From: Darksidea phi
Lineage: Eukaryota > Ascomycota > Dothideomycetes > Pleosporales > Lentitheciaceae
Direction: 5' to 3'
Length of the DNA: 64,000 nt
Assembly: GCA_030770425.1 (NCBI GenBank)
Contig: JASJFT010000216.1
Span: forward strand, 1-64,000
The number at the start of each line of letters is the position of its first letter. The first letter of the stretch is position 1. A program made the translations under genes and the position numbers. Positions 13,291-22,394 of this stretch are shown here, piece after piece. Under the pieces are notes generated by a model that worked only from the letters and a program-made list of their open reading frames with translations, was not told where the DNA came from and made no database searches.

Positions 13291-14000
13291 TAATTAAACT
13301 TTTATCTTAACTAATATAAGGCTAATTAACTAGCTAGTATTAATTCTAAGTAGTCTTAACTAAGATAGCTTCTATTTAATCTACTACTAAGCTTCTATCC
13401 TAACTAGCTACTCTACTTTAATCTAGTCTAGTACTAAGATAGACTTCTATCTTAAGTAGCTATTTACTACTACCTCTTTTAAGTACCTTATTTTATTCTA
13501 TTTATATATCTATCTTATTCTATTTACTTATCTATTTACCCTTCTAAGGGGTCTATATACTTCTATTTACTCCTTTAAAGTAGTATATTTATTTCTTTAA
13601 ACTATTAAACCTTATAAAAATAAGGATAGTATAGTAGGCTTAAAGCTTATACTAATACCTTTAGGTATTTTATACTTTTATCTAATATTAAATACCTTTA
13701 GGTATTTTATATATTCTAAACTATTATAGTAAACTAGTTTATAGGCGGCCCCTCTAAATACTATAACTTAAAGAATTTATATAGAGGGGTAGAGAGGCCT
13801 AGGGTAGAGGATCTTATTTTTATATAAGTTTAATTCCTATATAGAGTACTACCTTTTTACTTTCTTTTTAATTATTACTCCTAATTCGTTAGAACTAGGG
13901 GGGTAGAGGAGTATTAAATAGACCCCCTCCTAATCGCTTATACTCTTTTTACCTATCCTTTTATCACTTCTTGATATTTGACACCCTTTTACTGCCCTTT

Positions 14001-14013
14001 TAGGGTAGGGGGG
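14001..14013 (+). promoter_or_regulatory. Polypurine tract
   Basis: TAGGGTAGGGGGG lies two bases before the 3' LTR. The two intervening bases (TG) fit the dinucleotide that integrase trims before strand transfer. Confidence 0.75.
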
Positions 14014-14015
14014 TG

Positions 14016-14176
14016 TATCAGGCTAGCTCCTACACCAGGTCAGCTCACATAACTACTCCTGGCTGCTACGCCGCATTCTGTTCTATATAAGCTGCTCTCA
14101 TACAGAGCTATTACAATCAACCGCAGTTCTCACTTATTTCCCTCACAGTGATTCACCCTGATTCCTCACTGTGACA
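14016..14176 (+). repeat. 3' LTR of copia element
   Basis: 161 bp from TATCAGGCTAGC to CACTGTGACA, followed by the CATCG duplication at 14177-14181. It is nearly free of RIP changes although the adjoining internal DNA is saturated. Confidence 0.9.
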
Positions 14177-14181
14177 CATCG
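14177..14181. repeat. Target-site duplication CATCG, right
   Basis: Direct copy of 8198-8202, immediately after the 3' LTR. Confidence 0.85.
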
Positions 14182-14222
14182 TCATACCGGTATCCCAGCA
14201 GCATCCATAAATCCGGCGAGAG

Positions 14223-15971
14223 CTAGATCATGCGGATGACCTTGACATCTCCATCGAGAAATTTGGGACCCAAGGCGGCCGGGTCGAGAGGCAATTTTGA
14301 GTCGCGGTAACGGACAACTACTGTCACGATCGACGAGCCGTTTGGGACAGTACAGAGTGTGAGATCGGTTATATAATAAGACATGTCGACGCTAGGTCTA
14401 TAGTTGATGTTGGTCTCATCTCCTGCCTTCGTTCCTGGAGAGGAGGTTCGTGGGGAGCAAGACCGAGGCCGGTTGTCCATCGGGGGTCGATACAGTAGCT
14501 GTGGCTGGGATGACGTTCCTTGTCGCGATGCCCTCGGCGGCATCGGGCTCTGCCGCCCAAGAGTAGTTCGTGATGGACCGTGCCTCTTCTTCTCGAATGG
14601 ACGATTGCTGCGTTTACGCCGTCGAGAGGTTTTCGCCGAAGACCTAGGTAATAGCTCATCATCCCGATCAACTTCGTTGTGGCTTTTCTCGAATCCTCCA
14701 CCGCTGCCTTCCCTGTTCTCTCCACGCCTCTCCGAGTCTGGGCCAATATATTGTTCGCCTGCTATTCCCTCGAGAGGAGAGACGGATCCTCTCGAGGAAT
14801 GCAGTACCCCCTGGCTTGTCCTACGACTGTGTGCGCTATAACTGCCATCATCCTCGGTGTGGAAGTCGCTTGGAGATGAGCGTGGGGTTCCAGCACCATC
14901 GCGTTTGCCGTCACTATCGAAAGATCGAAGACTACGCTCAGTACTAGCTCTCGAATGGGAAACGCCGCCGCTAGGAGTTGGCTTGGGCGTGGGCACTGAA
15001 TTGCGTATAGGACTCTCTACCAGTCGCTCAACCGGCCCTCGCCGCTTCGTTGAACGCGGGTTTTCTAGCTCTGGTTCCGACGTAACGTTCAGCGCGTCTG
15101 GGCACGCCCGTTTGCGTGTTGTCGACAGTCTGTCTATGACGTCGACCTCGTCGAAGAGCGGTGCGTCCTACGCTAGCGGACTGTCTTAAATACGTTAATA
15201 TGGCTCCGCTCAAACCCTACTAAACTACTTACTAGGCCAAACACTTTCTATCTCCTCTATAGAGGAAGCGCGTACTTTATCTATATCGAGATCGCTATAC
15301 TGTACGGTAACGGATTTTTCGTTACCGGCAGACGTGCGGTAACCGCCCTCTTAACAATTAGACGCTACGTTACTAGGCTCAACGCCTGTTGTACTATGGT
15401 GTCCTTCGGCTACATCACCCTCTATAACGAGAGGAAATTCTACCGCTGATTAGTAATATTGTTACTCTCATTTACTTGTATACTTACCTCGACTAACTCT
15501 ACCGAGTAACCCGATTATAGCCGGATCCCCTTCTACGACGCGTACGGTATAGTCGGGCTGTCCTTCGTTAAGCGAATCCACTCTAAACTAATTATACTCC
15601 GAGTTCTCTAACTCGTACCCGCTACGAAACCCGGCGAACGCGTCTAGCAGTCCTGTGCTAGTTGAATTCCGTTGGCTTATAGCGATTAGTGAGTAACTAT
15701 TACTATAGCCTACTAAATGCGAAGCGTCTATAGCTTCGTACAGCGTAGGTCGCGATATATTTAAACCCGGTATTATAAAATTATCGTCGATATAGAACTA
15801 CTCTCTACTATCTTTAGAGTCGATCTCTGAACGGCTACGCTCTACCGTCTTGGTTATAGCTATAGATTTGGCCTTAGGTATTAGCTTCGGCTTATACGCT
15901 CGAGGATTATATATAATAAATTTTGTAGAAATCGGAGGGGCTATAAAAGAGGTACTATAAGTAAAGGCCAT
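14223..15971 (-). pseudogene. RIP-damaged gene for a disordered fungal protein
   Basis: A single reading frame of 583 codons can be followed from an ATG at 15971 (MAFTYSTSFIAPPISTK) to the stop at 14223. Its 5' 780 bases carry at least six in-frame stops (TAG/TAA/TGA) where CAG, CAA, TGG or CGA fit. The 3' 970 bases are fully open and compositionally normal. The readable part is rich in Ser, Arg, Pro and acidic residues (SHSRASTERSLRSFD, KTSRRRKRSNRPFEKKRHG), so it is largely disordered and perhaps nuclear. It ends in a short ordered segment with strands such as SIVTVVVRYRD and a final VKVIRMI. I do not recognise the family. The open 3' part on its own lacks an ATG start (it would begin at GTG), which supports the longer broken model. 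Confidence 0.65.
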
Positions 15972-18240
15972 TTTATTATAGCGAACTAGTAACTTCTTTA
16001 GCCGTAAGAAGTACTAAAGAAGTAGTTCTCTCTTCTAGCGGACTATTACTTTATATATCGTCGTTAACGTCGACCTCTAAGTAGGAAGAAGTTATACGAA
16101 TACTATATCTATCGTGGAAATAGTCGTAGGGGGCGTAGCGGCTAGTATATTAGTACTATATGGGAAGGACGAATAAACTTAAAGACCGTCGGTATTAGTA
16201 ATTCCCGAAAGAATAATAAACCGCTCTTATAAGCGGCGTAGATAGTCTCGTTCTATTAAGAGTTATTCTAGCTTATCTAGTTATTAGCTAGTAGATAGTT
16301 ATAAACCGGTTATCTACGTTATTTAGTAGTTTAGGGGCCTATATTCCTAAACGAAGTTACTAATAGCTAGCTTCTTCTTCGATCCCTAACTACCCCCTTT
16401 TCTTAGACGAGTCTAGTACCGAATAATATATAGGTAGTTCTTACTAACGCGGCCTTACGCTATCGGGTAATTAAGCTATAGGTCTTCTTCTACCTCTTAT
16501 AGTACGCCCTATACTATCTCTAAGCTATTAGCTATTATATTCTAGGTACTAATCTTTATTAGCTATATAACGATATTATAGTAATACCGTATATCTTATA
16601 TAGGGTAGAGTATCCGACTAGTACTATAACGCTAACGTAGAAGGGTAGTATTAGATAAACGTATTATACGGGTAAATAGTCGTATTACTACTAAGAGACT
16701 AGAGCTAGAAGTAAAGATATAATAATAGAGTAAAGGATTAGTCTAACGCGTTTAATAGAGGAAACGGACGTAGGATAGACGTATCGGAACTAAGATAATA
16801 GCGTAAGAGCTATATATTCGTTTACTTAAAATAGAAATAGAGAAGGGTATAGTAATTACTATTAGTAAGTCTAGAGTAGGGAAGAGATTTATAGAAGCTT
16901 ATAAGTCGGAATAGTTATATAGTAGGTAGCGAGCTCTACCCTTTAATTATAGCGACCTAACTCGAAATAGGTAAGAGGATTAGAATTAGCCTTAGTAGCT
17001 ATAAGCGCCTAAAATCCGGGTAGGATAGACGGCTAAGTAGCGTTATACTATAACGTTACTTTTATAGTAGATACGTTATAAGAGACGGAGTATCCTAAGA
17101 CTACGTAGACGAAAATAACGCCTTATATAAGTAACCAACTACGTTATTATTAAGGGATCCTATTTAAGCGTAATACTAGATAATAGAGTAGATTAGTAGA
17201 GCGTCCTCGGCCGAAGGAATAGGATACGAGAGGCGGAGTAATCTAAGCTAAGATAGGGGTATAAAGACTATATAGTCTACCTTCTACGAAGTTATATATA
17301 AGGTAGTACGTTATAGAAGTACTAATATCTTAGCAATCCGGAGGATAGGGGGGAAATTAAAGGCTTATTAGCTACTACGGCGCTAGACTATACTATAGAA
17401 GGGGGGACTATCCTTCCTTCGATCGTAGCGTATATAGAAGTTAAGGCTAGGAGGGGGTAGGTTAGAGGGAGAGAAAGAGAGAGGCGTCTTACTCGTAGAT
17501 TTATTGGCGGGTTGTAGAAGTCTAGAAGTATATTATCTAGTAACGGGGCTTTGGCGTATACGAAGGCTCGAGATAGACCGGTCTATTACGGGAGGGAATA
17601 TAGATATAGATATAGATATAGATAGGGACGATAGGGTAGTAACGAAAGAAGAAACGGGCGCCGTAGGTAGGGTAGTTCTAAACCTTTCGAGCGGGCGACT
17701 AGGTTCGAGAAAAATACCTTACGAAGGACGATTAGACGGGGGGCGATGGTTGGCGTAGATAGGGGAAGGGGATCGCGGAAGGAGAGATAAGAGTAGAGAG
17801 AAAAGGAAGAGAAAATAACGGCGGGCGAGGAAGGACTTTTATAATAGACGTCGAGATTGATTACCTATTTTAGGCGTAGCGCGGAACCGTATACGAGGCC
17901 CGGATTACCTAAACGGGGTACGTCTATTTCCTAATATAGGCTTATCGTCTGATTGTTTACTTTTTATTTATATCTTTCTACTTTCTTAATCTATACTTTT
18001 TAGTTTTATTAAGATAATTTTCTTAATAAAGATAGTAATAATTATAAAAAGGCTTTTATATTATATAAGAAATTAAAATTAATTTAAATTTAGATAATTA
18101 TAAGCTATAGACTATTTCTATACTATTTTATATCTAATAGACTTTAGATAGATATAATTAAAATTATCTAATCTTTTATAAATAAGAATTAGAAAACGAA
18201 GTAAGTATTATATAAACTTAATATTAAGTCTAATACTAAG
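15972..18240. repeat. RIP-mutated block with CpG retained
   Basis: CA and TG are almost absent while CG remains frequent, so base composition is only moderately AT-rich until about 17940, after which it becomes strongly AT-rich. A short ATAGAT microsatellite sits near 17600-17625. One frame stays open for about 84 codons (17504-17758 plus), but it has RIP composition and no motif, so I do not call it a gene. Confidence 0.7.
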
Positions 18241-18402
18241 CTTAATATTCCGTCCTATCATCGCCCGAGAAGAGCTGCAGCGTGATACTGCTGCAGCGTC
18301 AATTAACTGCATCCGGCTCTATGCGACCGATATCACATTTCTTCGCCATATCTGTCGCCGCCAACTCCTGCGCAGTTGCTAATGCACATCTTCCATATTT
18401 AG

Positions 18403-19098
18403 CTAAGCAAACTGCGGGAATGCCCCGGGAATCCTCCTCTTGCCTTCCCTGACACGATATTTAGACGGGCCTGAGTGCGCTTTGCCTCTGCGATTCGTCG
18501 ATCGCAGAGGGGAGGCCAGGTGGCTATTCTTAGTGTTGGCATCTACTCTCACTCGCGCTTTCGTCCGGGTATCTGAGGGACCTGGACCTTGCAACCGACT
18601 TGGACCATCGCCTGGAACGGGTATCGGCCCAATCTGCCCTCGTGGTGTCGTTAATCCATCACCTCCAAAGCATTGGACGAGCATCTGTGCCGCGGAGGCT
18701 CGCAGTGCTGGATCTTCGCGCGCCATAGGACTGAGAGCAAGGATCTTGGGGGCGGTAATTCTGACTTGACCGAGTATTTCTTCATAATGCCTGAATCTCT
18801 TGCTGTCGAATTCTGCCGGACAGGTGATGCTAGCAATAGTGACAAAGAGGGACGACACGTCTAATTTCGGTGTTTGAGGGTGGCTGTGATAGTACATCTC
18901 GGGAGCCATGAACATCGGAGAACCGCAGTATGTGTGCGCCAAATCCTTCTGGTTCGCAAAGCCGAAGTCTGCCAGCTGGAAGAGGCATTCGTGATCATTT
19001 ATCGGCGTGTAGAGAATGTTGTCGGGCTTGACATCTCGATGGCATAGCCCTCGAAACGCGAGGTAATCGATGCTCGCCAAGCGGCTATCGATTGGGTG
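18403..19098 (-). pseudogene. Truncated protein kinase (C-lobe only)
   Basis: An open frame without an ATG start that begins inside a kinase domain. It has the catalytic loop CHRDVKPDNIL, the metal motif ADFGFA, a TYCGSPMFMAPEMYY activation segment with APE, and then LDVSSLF where LDVWSLF is usual. After that come a helical ASAAQMLVQCF segment followed by GLTTPRGQ and a basic low-complexity tail. Related fungal kinases have the same C-terminal ASAAQMLV...GLTTPR signature. The N-lobe (glycine loop, ATP lysine, alpha-C Glu) is missing: the frame closes upstream at a TAG at 19099-19101, and the 160 bp to the next gene contains nothing kinase-like. Part of helix F, including the Trp, also seems lost. 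The catalytic C-lobe residues are intact, but without an N-lobe it cannot bind ATP normally. Confidence 0.75.
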
Positions 19099-19149
19099 CT
19101 AGAGCCCTAAAAATAACAGACGTGGCTAGCGCCAAGACCATCCCCCGCT

Positions 19150-19241
19150 CCCGGCCAAGTTAGGTTAGACACTACACTTTCTTCAGCCTTCACCCACCTC
19201 ATCAATCTCTCTACGACTGCAAAACCATCACAACCATCACC
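19150..19241 (+). promoter_or_regulatory. Pyrimidine-rich fungal promoter/5' leader
   Basis: CT-rich tracts (CACTTTCTTCAGCCTTCACC, ATCAATCTCTCTACGAC) and A/C-rich sequence lead into CATCACCATG, a good fungal start context, directly ahead of the 626-aa gene. Confidence 0.5.
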
Positions 19242-21122
19242 ATGCTATACCCTGTCTATGACTACAATGCTACGCGGGTTAACACCATCACTGCGACCCT
19301 GCAACAGATGCAGGATGACCCAGAAGCTCTCCAGCGCAGCATGAGACGCTTCGACTCCAACGACCCTCCGCCTCCCCACCCATCCGCCGGCAGCACTGAA
19401 CCGCCAACTCCGACCTTCATGTCGCATAGACGACCCACGGCGCAGGAAATGGACGAACACGTCCGTCGACCCCTAGATGACGAGGAACTCCAAGATTTCA
19501 GTCACTTCCGTGCCTACGACCCAGAATATCCATACTTCATCGAATCGAAGAAAGAGCGAGATCGCATAAGTGCCGCGTGGACGACGAAACGAGACGAACT
19601 AGGTCGACCGTTATATCGCGGGCCCGATCTCATTGGACGTCGTGGGACTCAGCGCAAGGATATCATGGCCCGAAATGGCATCAGAAAACGATGGGAGAAA
19701 CTAGGTGTTTGGAATCCGGAATGGGGTATACCAGTCGGCGGCGCAGGCAGAAGACCCGAGGACTATACAGGCAATTGGAGCTGGAAGTGGTCCAGGCCTT
19801 TTATTGGGCCGTTACCACCATTACCGTCACCTGCGTCAGTCGCTGCGCGGAAATGGGCCTGGCCGCCTCGAGACCAGGAGTCTGTGGACCAACGTGCGGT
19901 CCGAGAGTACCTCGAGAGGAAAGGTGAATGGACCGGACCGCAGGTGCCAACCCATTCAGAAGCCGCTAGGGCGACTCGGATCGCTAGGTATCCTGAAATA
20001 TCTCGCATCACAAGTCGACCGTGGTACCAGTGGCAACTCGAAGTCAAAGAAGAACATATCAGGTTAGAAAGACTTTGGCGCTTTGCTAGGATTCCGAAGC
20101 CGTTTGAGTCTCGCCCGTATGAGAAGGAAACGGCGAATGTCATGGAGCGGTGGAAGGCGTGGGGGAACTGGAAAAACAGTTGGGGCGACTCTCCGGGCGA
20201 CTCTCCGGGGTGGAAGTGGTGGCATGAGTCCCCCTCTCCAGAACCCGAGGACCCTAACGAGATGGACTTCAGTCCGTCGGAAATCGACGCTCTCGAATCG
20301 ATTCGACCTCTGACACCCCCTCCGCCTTGGAACCTTGCACCCCCATCAGAGGCAGCGTCCCGTCTCAATGATTCCATTTTTGGCCAGCTTGGTAACCCCG
20401 ATCGGGCTGCATCAGCACAGCCAAGTGAGGACACACGAAGGAATGACGAGAATAGAGCCGATAGGACGGCAGCGGTAGATAACAGGTCAGACAGAAGCCA
20501 GTCCCAGATATCGAATGCTTTGGCCGCTCCTGCGGTGCAACAATCAGGAGAGCTCTCGGCGCCAAAACGAGATCAAAGGGCGTCGAAGAAGCCTGTCCGT
20601 TTTGTACCTGATGAATCTCTATCGTCCGCGCAAGACCATCTCCTCACTCAACCCCAGACGAGATCGCTTCGCAAACGCAAGAGAGACGAGAGCGACACTC
20701 ACACTCGTGAGTCTTCGCTACCTCTCAACACGCAACCGGAATCTCGGCAGCAGAAGCGGGCTCGTACTACACGCTCTACAGGCCAGCTTCCTCGGCAATC
20801 GGGTCGAAGCGTGGAATCTAGTGGGACAGTTACACATGGCCAGTCGCAGACCAAAAAGGGACGCACGCATGCCACCATGGAGCAGCTGTCGCCTGAGCCG
20901 CGGAGAAGTGCACGAATAGCTCAGCTTCAAAAGGCGAGAGCAGGATCGGGTCAGGGCACCAAGCCGGGGATAACACGCAAGCACGAAGACAATGTGGCTC
21001 CTCTAGCAACCCAGCCGAGTAAACGATCAAGATCAGAGCGATCTGAAACCCGAAGCCGAACAGACAATCAGCATACGAAGAGAGGACAAAATGGTACGAA
21101 TATACGGACAAGATCATCCTGA
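19242..21122 (+). CDS. Conserved fungal hypothetical protein, basic and Trp-rich (626 aa)
   Basis: An uninterrupted single-exon frame with a strong start context. The first ~340 residues are rich in Trp, Pro, Arg and Glu with repeated aromatic segments (RKRWEKLGVWNPEWGIP, NWSWKWSRPFIGPLPPLP, SRPWYQWQLEVKEEHIRLERLWRFARIPKPFE), suggesting an ordered though unfamiliar domain. The remaining ~280 residues are disordered, highly charged and full of basic clusters (RSLRKRKRDE, RQQKRARTTR) ending RRSARIAQLQK, like many nuclear fungal proteins. A GDSPGDSPG doublet comes from a 12-bp tandem repeat at about 20187-20210. I do not recognise the family, and a DNA- or chromatin-associated role is only inferred from the basic tail. 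Codon use and composition are normal, with no RIP damage, although RIPed or broken genes lie on both sides. Confidence 0.8.
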   Translation: MLYPVYDYNATRVNTITATLQQMQDDPEALQRSMRRFDSNDPPPPHPSAGSTEPPTPTFMSHRRPTAQEMDEHVRRPLDDEELQDFSHFRAYDPEYPYFIESKKERDRISAAWTTKRDELGRPLYRGPDLIGRRGTQRKDIMARNGIRKRWEKLGVWNPEWGIPVGGAGRRPEDYTGNWSWKWSRPFIGPLPPLPSPASVAARKWAWPPRDQESVDQRAVREYLERKGEWTGPQVPTHSEAARATRIARYPEISRITSRPWYQWQLEVKEEHIRLERLWRFARIPKPFESRPYEKETANVMERWKAWGNWKNSWGDSPGDSPGWKWWHESPSPEPEDPNEMDFSPSEIDALESIRPLTPPPPWNLAPPSEAASRLNDSIFGQLGNPDRAASAQPSEDTRRNDENRADRTAAVDNRSDRSQSQISNALAAPAVQQSGELSAPKRDQRASKKPVRFVPDESLSSAQDHLLTQPQTRSLRKRKRDESDTHTRESSLPLNTQPESRQQKRARTTRSTGQLPRQSGRSVESSGTVTHGQSQTKKGRTHATMEQLSPEPRRSARIAQLQKARAGSGQGTKPGITRKHEDNVAPLATQPSKRSRSERSETRSRTDNQHTKRGQNGTNIRTRSS

Positions 21123-22394
21123 CTGTGAGGTGGAGTCTTGTGTTCATAGTCTCGAGAAACTTCTGGGGCATCCTGGGAGCTATTGAGCTTGGCAATGAGT
21201 GTGAGGGTGGCTGGGCGATATTCTATTTCTATATTTTTCCTACGGGCTAAGGCTGCAGACTTGTCCTAAGAAGTAAAACTTGGAGTAAACTCAATTATCT
21301 TGTTGCGAACCAACGTCCCTCTATGCGTGGCGGAAAACTGTTGGTAACGTTATAGGGAATTGGGATTAAGTTAACTTAACGCTATCTATAGGTTATAGTT
21401 GTTATAGGTTATAGTTGTCTACTATATACTTATATAGCCGTTTAAGCATAGCGTTACCTATTAGTTAAATATTACCAGCGAGTACTAGAAGGAAAGGAGA
21501 AGGTTCTTAGGCGTAAGTACTCAGGTATACCTACCAGCGTCAGTAACCTTAGGTTAGTACGGGATAACTTAAAGTAATTAGAGGAAGAAGAAGATATATT
21601 ATCGGTATATTCGAGAACTTAGTACCTGTTAGATAAACCACTTTTATAACTAACCTCCGACAACGGAGTAGCTTAGTTATTGAGTTTTGGTCCTGATAGA
21701 TATTATAATTATATAATTGGTACTATTACCTGCAATGGTGTAGATGCCCACCAAAACTCAGAATAAGATGAATTCGCCAAACGTCTCACAGAAGGTGCGC
21801 CGATTAAATCAGATACGGGGTAATTAAACTGAATATACGGTACCCGTTTCAGGGCCGTGATCGTGGATTACTTACTCAAGGGTAATCTGAACAGGATCCT
21901 TCTATTAATAAAACATCCACCGTAGTAAACCACGCGACTGACTATTGCCATTTCCGTACCCATCCCTACTGGATTAAGGCTTAAGCGCTGAAAGATGGGA
22001 GTCATATACTAGCTGCTGGCGGTCGCCGGGTACGAAACATGCGTTGGGCGAGGATCGCTGTTAGCTCGGAGTGTCCTGATCTGGCTCCTCGTTACCGGCT
22101 TCGTGCTGATCCTCGGGTCTGTATTTCCGTCGAATCTCTAGCGCTAGTATCTTCTGATTTGGGTTATATTTGATTCATTTAGAGCTGGCATTCGTCCTAT
22201 CCGCGGCGTGACAATTTCGCAAGGTCGTACACCAACCATTCAAACTCCTTAGCCGGTAGAAGGACGTCTGCCTCTTGGTAAGGACTCTCAAATGAGTTGC
22301 AGGACAGGAAGGAGATACAAACTTTACAGCTACTCGACAGGTAGATCGAGATAAATACTGCGCGCTCCTTTGATATAGAAGAGCTACAGACGAG
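21123..22394. other. Intergenic, partly RIPed
   Basis: 21310-21720 is AT-enriched with TA-rich RIP character. A short inverted pair, TGAGTTTTGGT near 21680 and ACCAAAACTCA near 21750, flanks ~70 bp and could be ends of a decayed transposon, but no target duplication is evident. The remainder to 22394 has no recognisable gene. Confidence 0.4.

Larger units (their letters stand above)
8203..14176 (+). mobile_element. Ty1/copia LTR retrotransposon, RIP-inactivated
   Basis: A complete 5,974-bp insertion: 161-bp LTRs at 8203-8363 and 14016-14176, 5-bp target duplication CATCG on both sides, primer-binding site directly after the 5' LTR and a purine tract before the 3' LTR. The internal region is AT-saturated with no open frame of 60 codons, but reverse-transcriptase and C-terminal pol relics can be read in one frame through RIP stops. 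The order of features and the half-tRNA primer place it in Ty1/copia (Pseudoviridae-type) rather than Ty3/gypsy. A solo LTR of the same family lies at 51695-51843. Confidence 0.92.

Noticed and set aside
17504..17758. 84-codon open frame
   Set aside because: It lies in a RIP-mutated block, has the block's dinucleotide bias, includes an ATAGAT microsatellite and shows no motif.
19245..20434. Minus-strand frames across the 626-aa gene
   Set aside because: Antisense shadows of a clearly coding plus-strand frame; no motif or start context.
21679..21760. Tiny TIR element with TGAGTTTTGGT ends
   Set aside because: The ends match for only 11 bases and no target duplication is seen.
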